NCBI RefSeq assembly: GCF_004795035.1
Contig: NZ_SSBK01000010.1
Location: 62,001 to 126,000, forward strand
Direction of reading: 5' to 3'
From: Streptomyces sp. A0958
GTDB lineage: Bacteria; Actinomycetota; Actinomycetes; Streptomycetales; Streptomycetaceae
Length of the DNA: 64,000 bases
Part shown: in pieces, positions 16,331 through 24,501 of the stretch
Position numbering within the stretch: the stretch's first letter is position 1
Layout: every line of letters begins with the position of its first letter
The notes under the pieces: model-generated
Seen by the model: the letters and a program-made list of their open reading frames with translations, nothing else
The model's database searches: none
What the model was told of the DNA's origin: nothing
Made by a program: the position numbers and the translations under genes

Positions 16331-18511
16331 CTCCTTTGCGTCCCTGGTCCCCGGTCCGTTGCCCGGGTCGTCCGTCAGCGGCTCCGCGACGCGCCGGTGC
16401 ACGGGAGGCGAGGCGGGTGGCGCAGCCGGTCCGATCTCGCACCAGACCGCCTTGCCCTCGCCCCGGGGTTCGATGCCCCACCGCGTGGCGACGGCGTCCA
16501 GCAGCAGCAGACCGCGGCCCGAGGTCGCGGTCTCGCCCGGCGACCGGCGCCGCGGCCACACGCTGGAGCGGTCCTGCACGGAAAGCCGCACCCGGCGCAC
16601 CGGCTCGGGCAGCACCTCCAGGGTGAGGACGGCGCCGCCCTCGGTGTGCAGCAGCACGTTCACCAGCAGTTCGCCGGTCACCAGCTCGGCGTCGTCGGCG
16701 AGTTCGGCCATCTCCCAGTCGGTCAGGGCCTGGCGCACGATCGTCCGCGCCTCGGAGAGCCCCTCCGGATCTGCCTGGTGGATGTACTGATGCAGCCTCG
16801 GCGCCCGGGGCGAGCCCGGGTCGGGGCTGCGGCGCAGCACCAGCAACGCGACGTCGTCACCGGAGCCCCAGCGTTCCCACAGCCGGTCCGACAGATGGTC
16901 GGCCAGCGCCTCGGCACCCGCCGGCCCCGCGCTGACCTCGGTGATCAGGGTGCGCACCCCGGCGTCGATGTCGGCGCCCGGCTCCTCCACCAGCCCGTCG
17001 GTGTACAGGACCAGGGTCTCGCCCGGCACCAGGTCGAGCCGGGTCTCCGGATACTCCTCGTCACCGAAGTCCGTCGAGATGCCCAGCGGCATGCCTCCAC
17101 GCACCCGCGGGCTGCCGACCCGGCCGTCCATGTGCCGGATCAGAGGCCCGAAATGACCGGCCCGCACCACCCTCAGGGTTCCGGTCTCCAGATCGACCTG
17201 GGCGTAGGTGCACGTGGCGAAGCGGTCCGTGTCCAGTTCGGCGAGGAACCGGGAGGCCCTGGCCAGCACCGTCGACGGCGGATGCCCCTCGGCGGCGTAC
17301 GCACGCAGCGCGATCCGGAGCTGGCCCATGATCGCGGCCGCGTGCGTGTCATGGCCCTGGACGTCACCCACCACGATCCCGAAGCGGTCCTTGGGCAGCG
17401 CGATGACGTCGTACCAGTCGCCGCCGACCTGGCGGCCACTCCACGCCGCGTGGTAGCGGACGGCGATCTCGCCGCCCTCGATGTCATGGATGCGGCGCGG
17501 CAGCATCGCGGACTGGAGCCCGGTGGCGAACTCGCGCTCCTCGTCGAACAGCTTGGCCCGCTGGAGGGACTGGGCGACGATCGCCGCGAGCCCCAGGCAG
17601 AGAATGCGTTCGTCCGGGTTGAAGGCGGTGCGCTCGCGGTAGAAGAGGGCCAGCCCGCCGAGCGACCGTGCCTGCGCGACCAGCGGCAGGTAGGCCGCCG
17701 CCTGGAACTTCAGACGCCCCACGTACGGCTCCAGCACCGGGTAGCGCCGGGTCAGCGCCTCCAGGGAGCTCACGAACCGCGGCCGCCCGCTCAGCACGGT
17801 GTCGGACAACGGGAACTTCGGGTCGAGGCGGCCCGAACCCAGCTCGTCGACGGCCTCCATGGACTCGCCGCTCACCGCGATGACGTTCAGCGCCGCGTTG
17901 TCCAGCAGCCCGAGCGCCAGCCCGTCCGCGCCCAGCCGGGCGAGCCCGCTTGGCCCGGTCAGGGCCGCGGTCACGTCGTCCACCGTCACCGCCCGCGACA
18001 GAGCACTCGTTGTTCGTTCAACGATGTCGGTCTGCCGCTGGTGGCGTTTTTCCAGCTCCAGCACGAAGGCCGAATGGGTGACCTCGGCCGTCGCGTCCCG
18101 CACCAGACCGATCACCCGGCGCGCCTTCCCGTCCTCGCCGCGCAGGATGCGCCCCTGGACGTGGGTCCACTGATCACGACCGTCATCGAGCGGAATCCGG
18201 AAGTGGACGCTGTACGAACTCCCACCGCTCCTCAGCGCGTCGTCCGTCGCCACGCCGAGGCGGATGCGCTCCTCGGGTTCGAGCCGCTCCGCCAGGGCCT
18301 CCGGGCGCCCGTCGTACGAGGCCGGGTCCACGCCGAAGACCAGCAGGCCCGCCTCGTCGATGTCGATCGTCCCGGCATCGAGATCCCACTCGAAACTGCC
18401 GGTCCGGTTCAGGGCGAGCCGCTCCGCCGTGCCGGTCTCGCAGGCCGGCGTCTTGCCGGCCGGCCTGCCGGGCGGGCCGGGAACGATCGGCGGCCGGTTC
18501 TGATCGGTCAT
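16328..18511 (-). CDS. PAS-GAF-SpoIIE phosphatase-HATPase signalling protein
   Basis: A 727-residue cytoplasmic multidomain regulator. Residues about 30-150 are a PAS domain, 175-325 a GAF domain, 345-570 a SpoIIE/PP2C Ser/Thr phosphatase, and 590-700 a HATPase_c anti-sigma kinase domain. The phosphatase shows GGDWYDV near 363-368 and the metal-site VGDVQGHD. The kinase domain has the ELLVNVLLHT N-box and a GRGLLLLD G-box. Such proteins control alternative sigma factors through anti-sigma-factor antagonists. The start ATG 18511 follows GGAG. It stands alone; its partner proteins are not next to it. Confidence 0.93.
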   Translation of the reverse strand: MTDQNRPPIVPGPPGRPAGKTPACETGTAERLALNRTGSFEWDLDAGTIDIDEAGLLVFGVDPASYDGRPEALAERLEPEERIRLGVATDDALRSGGSSYSVHFRIPLDDGRDQWTHVQGRILRGEDGKARRVIGLVRDATAEVTHSAFVLELEKRHQRQTDIVERTTSALSRAVTVDDVTAALTGPSGLARLGADGLALGLLDNAALNVIAVSGESMEAVDELGSGRLDPKFPLSDTVLSGRPRFVSSLEALTRRYPVLEPYVGRLKFQAAAYLPLVAQARSLGGLALFYRERTAFNPDERILCLGLAAIVAQSLQRAKLFDEEREFATGLQSAMLPRRIHDIEGGEIAVRYHAAWSGRQVGGDWYDVIALPKDRFGIVVGDVQGHDTHAAAIMGQLRIALRAYAAEGHPPSTVLARASRFLAELDTDRFATCTYAQVDLETGTLRVVRAGHFGPLIRHMDGRVGSPRVRGGMPLGISTDFGDEEYPETRLDLVPGETLVLYTDGLVEEPGADIDAGVRTLITEVSAGPAGAEALADHLSDRLWERWGSGDDVALLVLRRSPDPGSPRAPRLHQYIHQADPEGLSEARTIVRQALTDWEMAELADDAELVTGELLVNVLLHTEGGAVLTLEVLPEPVRRVRLSVQDRSSVWPRRRSPGETATSGRGLLLLDAVATRWGIEPRGEGKAVWCEIGPAAPPASPPVHRRVAEPLTDDPGNGPGTRDAKE

Positions 18512-18728
18512 TCCAGCTCCGAGGGTCGTCCGGCGGGTCTGCCGTACGGCGTGCCTCAATTGTCCGGCCGGTTCGGTACGCCTGCCACAGCGGGAACCGC
18601 CCCGCGCCGCGCGCCGGCGCCCCGGACCACCCCCTCATACCTCGTCTCGCGGGCTCCCCGCACAATGGCAGCGGAAGAGCGTCCGTGACCCGCGGACGGT
18701 AGGCACCAGGGCTGAGCGGAGCGCACGC

Positions 18729-19799
18729 ATGAACCACGAGGAACCCGTCTCGCTGCACACCGAGGGACGCGTCCGCCACCTCACGCTCAACCGGCCCCGC
18801 GCCCTGAACGCGCTGAACCACGCCATGGTGCTGCACATGGCCGAAGCGCTCGACGCGGCGGAGCACGATCCCGCCGTCACCGCGGTCCTGCTCACCGGCG
18901 CGGGGGAGCGGGGCCTGTGCGCGGGCGGCGACATCCGCGCCGTCCGCGACGACGCCCTGGCCGGCGGCCGTGCCTCACTGGACTTCTGGCGCGACGAATA
19001 CCGGCTCAACGCGCGGATCGCCCGCTTCCCCAAGCCGTACATCGCGCTCATGGACGGCATCGTGATGGGCGGCGGCGTCGGGGTCTCCGCCCACGGCTCC
19101 GTCCGGATCGTCACCGAGCGCTCCCGCATCGCGATGCCGGAGACGGGCATCGGATTCGTCCCGGACGTCGGCGGAACGTATCTGCTGGGGGCCGCGCCCG
19201 GCGAACTCGGTACGCACCTGGCAGTCACCGGCGAGACGATCGGCGCCGCCGACGCACTGCTCTGCGGCCTCGCCGACCACTTCGTGCCCGCGCAGGGGCT
19301 CGCCGCCCTCGTCGCCGACCTCGGCGACTGCACCACGCCCGAGGCCGTCACCGCGACCGCCGAGCGCCACGCCCGCCCCGCCCCCGGCGGCGTGCTGGCC
19401 GCCCACCGCGCCTGGATCGACTCCTGCTACGCGGCGGACACGGTGGAGGAGATCGTTGACCGCCTCGCCGGCCACGGAGCCCCCGCGGCCAAGGAGGCGG
19501 CGGCCACCATCCTGGCCAAGGCGCCCACCTCGCTCAAGGTGACCCTCGAAGCCGTGCGCCGGGCGCGCCGCCTCGGCGGCCTCGAAGCGGTACTCGACCA
19601 GGAGTACCGCGTCTCGACCGCCGCCTTCGCCGGGCCCGACCTGGTGGAGGGCGTGCGGGCGCAGATCGTGGACAAGGACCGCGACCCCCGGTGGAACCCG
19701 GCCGAGCTCTCCCTGGTCACCGACGAGGACGTGGCCCGCCACTTCGCGCCCCTCGGCGACCGTGAACTCGGCCTCGGACCGGCACCGGAAGCCGGCTGA
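18729..19799 (+). CDS. enoyl-CoA hydratase/isomerase family, 3-hydroxyisobutyryl-CoA hydrolase type
   Basis: A 356-residue crotonase-fold protein. The length and the conserved region after the oxyanion segment CAGGDIR point to 3-hydroxyisobutyryl-CoA hydrolase (valine breakdown) rather than a 260-residue hydratase. That region runs GGGVGVSAHG, TERSRIAMPE (MPE at 136-138), IGFVPDVGGTY. The glutamate in MPE and the aspartate in PDVGG are the catalytic-site positions in that family. It starts at ATG 18729 and is convergent with a small hypothetical gene. No other valine-pathway genes are adjacent. Confidence 0.9.
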   Translation: MNHEEPVSLHTEGRVRHLTLNRPRALNALNHAMVLHMAEALDAAEHDPAVTAVLLTGAGERGLCAGGDIRAVRDDALAGGRASLDFWRDEYRLNARIARFPKPYIALMDGIVMGGGVGVSAHGSVRIVTERSRIAMPETGIGFVPDVGGTYLLGAAPGELGTHLAVTGETIGAADALLCGLADHFVPAQGLAALVADLGDCTTPEAVTATAERHARPAPGGVLAAHRAWIDSCYAADTVEEIVDRLAGHGAPAAKEAAATILAKAPTSLKVTLEAVRRARRLGGLEAVLDQEYRVSTAAFAGPDLVEGVRAQIVDKDRDPRWNPAELSLVTDEDVARHFAPLGDRELGLGPAPEAG

Positions 19800-19844
19800 A
19801 CCCGAAGCGGAGGCCCCACCACCGGGCCCGTCGGGAGGAACAGC

Positions 19845-20072
19845 TCAGTGTCCGCCGCCCGACAGGCTCGGCCGGAGCGCCCGGACGAGGTCGAAGAACC
19901 GTGTCTCGTTGCCCGAGAGCCCCGCGCGCCTGAGCGCCCCGTCGGCCTCCTCGATCGGTGAGGCGAGCAACGGCAGGTACAGCGGGGCGTCCTCCGGATC
20001 GGACAGGACCGCCCGGGTCGCCTCCAGCAAACGGACATACGCCTGCGCCGCGGCGAGTTCGTCCTTGCGCAT
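19845..20072 (-). CDS. hypothetical small protein
   Basis: A 75-residue predominantly helical protein (MRKDELAAAQAYVRLLEATR start) of a type common as short hypothetical proteins in Streptomyces. The ATG at 20072 follows GGGAG at about 8 nt. It has no signal peptide, cysteine pattern or named motif. It is preceded by an AT-neutral intergenic gap and is convergent with the crotonase gene. Confidence 0.7.
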   Translation of the reverse strand: MRKDELAAAQAYVRLLEATRAVLSDPEDAPLYLPLLASPIEEADGALRRAGLSGNETRFFDLVRALRPSLSGGGH

Positions 20073-20161
20073 CTCAGCATCTCCCGGTCAGAGGTGTCGG
20101 ACCCACAAGCATCCCCCATGGGTCTGACAGTGACCCCGGGTCAGGGGCTGCGGCACGGCAT

Positions 20162-20653
20162 CTATCGGCCGTCCGGCCGACGCCCGCCCGCCGGCGGCTC
20201 GACCTCCAGGAACCGGCGGCCGCGCGGCCCCCGGTACAGCAGCGCGGTCCAGCCCGACTCCCGCAGGGCCGCCGCGCACCGGTTCAGCTCGCCCTCCTCC
20301 TCGTACGCGGCCCCGCTGCCGGGCGGCCCCGGCCACTCCACCCGCACGGTGCCCGGCGAGGACCCGGCCGCCACCCGGTACCCCTTCGCCGTCCGCCGCC
20401 CTGACGGGTCGACGGCGGACGCGGGCAGCCCCGCCGCCTCCAGTGCCAGGGCAACGGCCCGTACCGGCCGGTGCAGTTCCCACGGCGCCGGTACGGACTC
20501 CGGGTCGGCACGGCCCGCGTTCGCCAGGCGCCTGATCTGGAGCAGCCCGGCGAACGCGGTCCGCACCGAAGCGGCGCGCGCCCGCGCCGCCCCCGGGTCC
20601 GACGGGCCGTCCCCCGTGGCCGGTTCGAAACCGCTGTCCGCCTCGGCGCCCAT
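20162..20653 (-). CDS. hypothetical protein
   Basis: A 163-residue protein with no recognised family. Residues 25-90 appear helical, followed by a mixed region containing EWPGPPGSGAAYEEEGELNRCAAALRESGW and an RGPRGRRFLEVEPP end. I prefer ATG 20653 because AAAGGGG is spaced correctly from it; an ATG two codons upstream abuts the ribosome site. It is divergent from the pentapeptide-repeat gene at 20813, suggesting a shared promoter region. Confidence 0.7.
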   Translation of the reverse strand: MGAEADSGFEPATGDGPSDPGAARARAASVRTAFAGLLQIRRLANAGRADPESVPAPWELHRPVRAVALALEAAGLPASAVDPSGRRTAKGYRVAAGSSPGTVRVEWPGPPGSGAAYEEEGELNRCAAALRESGWTALLYRGPRGRRFLEVEPPAGGRRPDGR

Positions 20654-20812
20654 CCGCATCCCCTTTGCCGTACCGTCCTGCTGCCAGTGTGCGCCGCCCC
20701 ACCGACAACGGGCGGAGCGGAGAGCGCCCGCCCCGTGGATCGGACGCCGTGCGCGGAGTCGATAGGCTCCAGTGCTGCTCACGAACCCCGTGCCCCGGAG
20801 GACTCACCTACC

Positions 20813-21649
20813 GTGCCCGACAACGACCGCCCGGACGGAAGCGGCCGTGCCGCCCTGCGCGCCGACTGCGGGAACTGCTTCGCCCTGTGCTGCGTCGCAC
20901 TGACCCTGACCCGGTCCGCCGACTTCGCCGTCAACAAGGCCGCAGGCACGCCCTGCCACAACCTCCGGGACGACTTCCGCTGCGGCATCCACACCCGGCT
21001 GCGCACCGAGGGCTTCCCCGGCTGCACCGTGTACGACTGCTTCGGGGCCGGCCAGAAGGTGTCGCAGGAGACCTTCGGCGGACGGGACTGGCGCGGCGCC
21101 CCGGACACCGCGCAGCAGATGTTCCAGGTCTTCCCGGTCGTCCGGCAGCTCCACGAACTGCTCTGGTATCTCACCGAGGCGGCCACCCTGGCGCCGGCCC
21201 GCCCCCTGCGCGGAGAGATACGGCGCGCCCAGGAGGCGACCGAACGCCTCGCCCGCCTCGAAGCCGGCGCCCTCGCGGACCTCGACGTCGCGGCACACCG
21301 CGGCGAGGTCGCCGCCCTGCTGGCCCGTACCAGCGAACTCGTACGCGCCACCGCGCCCGGCCGGAAGAAGCGCAACCACCGCGGCGGCGACCTCATCGGC
21401 GCCCGGCTCAAGGGGGCCGATCTGCGGGGAGCCGATCTGCGCGGCGCCTACCTCATCGCGGCGGACCTCAGCGGCGCCGACCTCCGCCTGGCCGACCTCA
21501 TCGGCGCGGACTTCCGGGACGCGGACCTGTCGGGCGCAGACCTGACCGGGGCGCTCTTCCTGACGCAGGCCCAGCTGAACGCCGCCCGGGGGAGTGGCGC
21601 CACGCGCCTCCCGCCGTCGCTCGGCCGCCCCGCGCACTGGGCGCGGTGA
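20813..21649 (+). CDS. pentapeptide-repeat protein with Cys-rich N-terminal domain
   Basis: A 278-residue protein with two parts. The first 90 residues carry a dense cysteine pattern: DCGNCFALCC, later PCHNL, CGIH, GCTVYDC. This resembles the Cys-cluster of YkgJ-type putative Zn/Fe-S proteins. After a helical middle, residues about 195-255 contain A(D/N)LxG pentapeptides such as ADLRG ADLRG AYLIA ADLSG, which form a right-handed quadrilateral beta-helix. The GTG start at 20813 follows CGGAGGA. The function is unknown; a metal-binding role for the first domain is inference. Confidence 0.85.
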   Translation: MPDNDRPDGSGRAALRADCGNCFALCCVALTLTRSADFAVNKAAGTPCHNLRDDFRCGIHTRLRTEGFPGCTVYDCFGAGQKVSQETFGGRDWRGAPDTAQQMFQVFPVVRQLHELLWYLTEAATLAPARPLRGEIRRAQEATERLARLEAGALADLDVAAHRGEVAALLARTSELVRATAPGRKKRNHRGGDLIGARLKGADLRGADLRGAYLIAADLSGADLRLADLIGADFRDADLSGADLTGALFLTQAQLNAARGSGATRLPPSLGRPAHWAR

Positions 21650-21663
21650 CGGACGACAGCGCG

Positions 21664-22170
21664 TCAGGGCTGCGCGGCCTCCAGCGCCGCCTTGAGACGT
21701 TCGAGCGTGGTGCGGATGTTCCGGCGCTGGAACGCGGCGAAGGTGTGCCCCCTGGTGGCCACCCGGTCGAAGGCGTTGGCCACCACGTCCGGCCAGGCCC
21801 GGCGGTCGTCGGTCCAGGTCTCCGTGATCCGGGTACCGCCCTCCACGGCTTCGAAGCGGTACTCCCACGTGGCGATGGGCCCCCGCAGCAACGGCCGCCG
21901 GGCACCGATCGCGTGGACACGGAACGCGAACCGGTGCCCCGGATCGGCCGCCGTCACCGTGCAACGCGTCGTCCAGCTCACCGGGCCACGCTTGTTGCGG
22001 CCGTCGAAGACCATGCCGACGTAGGCCTCCCGGCGTTCCCCCAGGACCCGCGCACCCCGGTTCTCCGGGCTCCAGCGGCCCATCGCCGTGGGGTCGCTCA
22101 GCCGGGTGTACACGTCGGACGGATCGGCGGGCACGACGATGCTGTCCGACACGGACATGGTGCGGGGCAT
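21664..22170 (-). CDS. SRPBCC-superfamily (polyketide cyclase/START-like) protein
   Basis: A 168-residue single-domain SRPBCC protein with the helix-grip hydrophobic ligand pocket. Typical features are SDSIVVPADPSDVYTRLSDPTAMGRWSPE at the start, a central strand pattern with YRFEAVEGGTRITETW, and the long C-terminal helix that closes the cavity. The ligand is unknown. It is convergent with the pentapeptide-repeat gene, stops 14 bp from it, and its upstream region is shared with the divergent lysozyme gene. Confidence 0.85.
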   Translation of the reverse strand: MPRTMSVSDSIVVPADPSDVYTRLSDPTAMGRWSPENRGARVLGERREAYVGMVFDGRNKRGPVSWTTRCTVTAADPGHRFAFRVHAIGARRPLLRGPIATWEYRFEAVEGGTRITETWTDDRRAWPDVVANAFDRVATRGHTFAAFQRRNIRTTLERLKAALEAAQP

Positions 22171-22539
22171 GGAGCACTTCCGTTCCGCGGCCGGCTGCGG
22201 TCACCATCGGGCGTCGGGCCGGCCGCACGGCCGACGGGCTCCCGCCCCCACACCTTACTGACCGGTCACATAAAATCCGGCGGCGGGGAGTGACGCGTCC
22301 GGCTGCCGGAGCGAAAACGCCCCGCGGCCGTGGTCCGTTGCACAGACGTCGCACCCGGAACACCGACCGACGGGGCCCCGGAAGGATCATGGGCGCGCGC
22401 TGTCCGGCGCGTGTGTGCCGGAGCGTGCGCCCCGGCACACACGCGCATTCGCACTTTTCGTGGAGGTCTGTGGGGGTGGGTGGCGGATGCGGGGGGCATG
22501 CAACCGGAACAGTGCTAGTCATTTGTAAAGGCGGTGCCC
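22171..22539. promoter_or_regulatory. 369-bp divergent intergenic region with large hairpin
   Basis: It contains no gene. The notable element is a perfect 15-bp inverted repeat: GCGCGTGTGTGCCGG (22407-22421) pairs with CCGGCACACACGCGC (22432-22446) around a 10-nt loop. It is about 95 bp upstream of the GH25 gene and could be a regulator site, a leader hairpin or a boundary terminator. The segment near 22255-22275 is AT-richer and may hold the promoter of the SRPBCC gene. Confidence 0.5.
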
Positions 22540-23091
22540 ATGCTGCACGGTGTCGATGTCAGCGCCCATCAGTCCTCCTTCGACGCGGACGGACTGGATT
22601 TCGTCTTCATCAAAGCCACCGAGGGCCGTTCCTACGTCAATCCACGCCTGAACGACCAGACGAAACGGGCCCGCGACGCCGACTGCGTCGTCGGCTTCTA
22701 CCACTTCCTGTGGCCCGGGAACATCGCGGCGCAGGCCGAGTACTTCGTGAGCAAAGCGCCCGAGAAGGCGGGCGATCTGCTCGCCGTGGACTGGGAGCAG
22801 AACGGCGAGGGCACCCGCGCCAGCAATGCCGAGAAGGACAGCTTCATCCGCGAGGTCAAACGCCTGCGGCCGAACCACCGCGTCCTGCTCTACTGCAATC
22901 GCTACTTCTGGCTGAATCACGACACCACGTCGTACGCCGGGGACGGGCTCTGGATCGCCGACTACGTGACCGCGGGAAAGCCCCGCATCAAGGCGTCCTG
23001 GCGCATCCACCAGCACACCGACCAGCCGCTCGACAAGGACGTCGCGAACTTCGCCTCGCGCTCGGCCATGCGTACCTGGGCACGTAAATAA
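22540..23091 (+). CDS. GH25-family muramidase/lysozyme-like protein without signal peptide
   Basis: A 183-residue single GH25 domain. The start GVDVSAHQ supplies the conserved Asp (Asp6), and LLAVDWEQ supplies the catalytic Asp84/Glu86 pair. HFLWPGN and ADYVTAGKPRI are further family segments. GH25 enzymes cleave the beta-1,4 bond between MurNAc and GlcNAc. Streptomyces homologues are usually secreted, but this one begins directly with the catalytic strand, so it is either cytoplasmic or exported by another route such as lysis. I chose ATG 22540 over a GTG at 22534 because AAAGGCGG is better spaced. Confidence 0.87.
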   Translation: MLHGVDVSAHQSSFDADGLDFVFIKATEGRSYVNPRLNDQTKRARDADCVVGFYHFLWPGNIAAQAEYFVSKAPEKAGDLLAVDWEQNGEGTRASNAEKDSFIREVKRLRPNHRVLLYCNRYFWLNHDTTSYAGDGLWIADYVTAGKPRIKASWRIHQHTDQPLDKDVANFASRSAMRTWARK

Positions 23092-23107
23092 CCCCGGGGC
23101 GCACCGC

Positions 23108-23515
23108 TCAGTACGACTGCAGCTCGATGAGGTGCCCCTCCGGGTCACGCACATGGGCGGTGCGCAGCCCCGGCCCCCACTCCGGCCGGTCGCACGCGGG
23201 GGCGACCGGCTCGGCGCCATGGGCGATACAGACCGCCAGCCCCGCGTCGACATCGTCCACGCGGCAGACGAACATCGACCGGTCCTGAGCCGGCGGCGCG
23301 TCGGAGGGGAGGTGTGTGGTCCCGGTGGCCACCGCCATGGCGCTCCGGTCGAACAGCACCAGCACGCCCTGGCCCTCCACGTCCCAGTGGGCGTACGGCC
23401 CCGACGCGCCGCCACTGGCCCGCGCGGCCCCGATCAGCGCGGGCAGCACGGCGTCATAGAAGCGGAAGCAATCGGCGAACCGGCTGACCAGCAGGCGAGG
23501 ATGGAGTGCGTCCAT
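23108..23515 (-). CDS. VOC-family (glyoxalase/bleomycin-resistance-like) protein
   Basis: A 135-residue vicinal-oxygen-chelate protein with the two beta-alpha-beta-beta-beta halves. The N-terminal half has LLVSRFADCFRFYDAVL and the C-terminal half ends RTAHVRDPEGHLIELQSY, where the terminal Glu is the usual metal-site position. The ligand is unknown. It is divergent from a MarR regulator starting at 23572, which probably controls it. Confidence 0.87.
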   Translation of the reverse strand: MDALHPRLLVSRFADCFRFYDAVLPALIGAARASGGASGPYAHWDVEGQGVLVLFDRSAMAVATGTTHLPSDAPPAQDRSMFVCRVDDVDAGLAVCIAHGAEPVAPACDRPEWGPGLRTAHVRDPEGHLIELQSY

Positions 23516-23571
23516 GGCGACTCCTTTGGTAGGTGAAGACCCATTATTGGTGTGGCCCTACGATATACCCG
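23516..23571. promoter_or_regulatory. divergent VOC / MarR promoter region
   Basis: This is a 56-bp gap between divergent starts. It includes the AT-rich segment CCATTATTGG (23551-23560), whose outer CCA and TGG are inverted. A wider TAGG at 23530 and CCTA at 23557-23560 is suggestive only. The size and layout are those of a shared MarR-type operator, though the symmetry is weak. Confidence 0.35.
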
Positions 23572-24036
23572 ATGAACGAGACCCCGCCCAGCCTTCTGGG
23601 ACTCACGACCTATCTCATGTCCAAGACCGGCAAGGCGGCGCGCGGCCGGCTCGCGGACCGGCTGGCCCAACGCGGGCTGCGGCTCTGGCACATGGCGGTG
23701 CTCGCGGCGCTGGCCGACTTCGGCCCCCATGTGCAACGGGAGCTGGCCGCGCGGCTCTCGATCGACCGCAGCGACGTCGTGAAGATCGTCGACGGGCTCG
23801 GTGCGGCCGGCCTGGTGGAGCGGGCCCGGGACACCGCCGACCGGCGGCGGGTCACGGTCACCGTCACCCCCGAGGGCCGCGCCCTGCTCGAAAGCCTCAA
23901 GGCCGATGCGGTGTCCGTGCAGGAGGAGGTCCTGGCGCCGCTGAACCCCCGTGAACGCGAGCAGCTGACCGCCCTGTTGCGCCGCGTACACGACGGGGCG
24001 CCGCCGGACACCGCGCGGGCGCGGCCAGGTCGTTGA
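23572..24036 (+). CDS. MarR-family transcriptional regulator
   Basis: A 154-residue winged-helix MarR protein. The recognition helix region is RELAARLSIDRSDVVKIVDGLGAAGLVER and the wing is RDTADRRRVTVTVT. It is divergent from the VOC gene, the standard arrangement for autoregulation plus control of the neighbour. The ATG at 23572 lacks a strong ribosome site, which may mean a leaderless transcript. A longer start at 23533 would run through the intergenic operator. Confidence 0.87.
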   Translation: MNETPPSLLGLTTYLMSKTGKAARGRLADRLAQRGLRLWHMAVLAALADFGPHVQRELAARLSIDRSDVVKIVDGLGAAGLVERARDTADRRRVTVTVTPEGRALLESLKADAVSVQEEVLAPLNPREREQLTALLRRVHDGAPPDTARARPGR

Positions 24037-24071
24037 CCGATCCGGCGTGCGGTGTGCGGCAGACTTCTGTG

Positions 24072-24341
24072 GTGACCACACCCGCGGCCCAGCCGCCTCG
24101 TGACCGCGCGCTCGGGCGCGGCATCTCCACCCTCATCCCGCAGGCCGCGACCACCTCGCCGGCCGAACAGGCGGCAGCCGTGCTGACGGCCATGCGGAGC
24201 GTTCCCGTACGCGTCGGTGTGCTCCAGGCGGCGGCGGTGCTGCTGGAGGAGCGGGTGCGGGCCACGGGCGACGAGGCGGAGCGGGCCGCGGCGGCGACCA
24301 CCGTGGCCATGCTCCGCAGCGCCATCGGCCAGGCCGGCTGA
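24072..24341 (+). CDS. small protein with ParB-like N-terminal motif
   Basis: An 89-residue protein. Residues 12-23 read RALGRGISTLIP, very like the conserved N-terminal tail of ParB proteins (LGRGLGALIP type), which contacts the ParA ATPase. None of the ParB CTPase, helix-turn-helix or dimerisation domains is present. The rest is an Ala/Val/Glu-rich helical segment. The GTG at 24072 (or 24069) is the likely start and no strong ribosome site is visible. The gene follows MarR by about 35 bp on the same strand. The ParA-contact idea is inference from the motif alone. Confidence 0.6.
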   Translation: MTTPAAQPPRDRALGRGISTLIPQAATTSPAEQAAAVLTAMRSVPVRVGVLQAAAVLLEERVRATGDEAERAAAATTVAMLRSAIGQAG

Positions 24342-24501
24342 CCCCGGCCCGTACACCGGCCGCCGTAGGCCACGGCGGCCGCGGCAAACGCGGGGCCGGC
24401 TCGTGAGCCCTCGCGTAATCCGTTCGCGTCGGGCCGGTTGCTGCGCCATCCTGAGCACCGCCTCCGCCCGGGGGCGGACAGCGAAGGGCAGCAGCAGAGC
24501 G

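Noticed and set aside
16202..18688. 828-residue plus-strand open frame
   Set aside because: It is antisense to the PAS-GAF-SpoIIE gene, starts inside a tandem repeat, and is Arg/Gln/Gly-rich without motifs.
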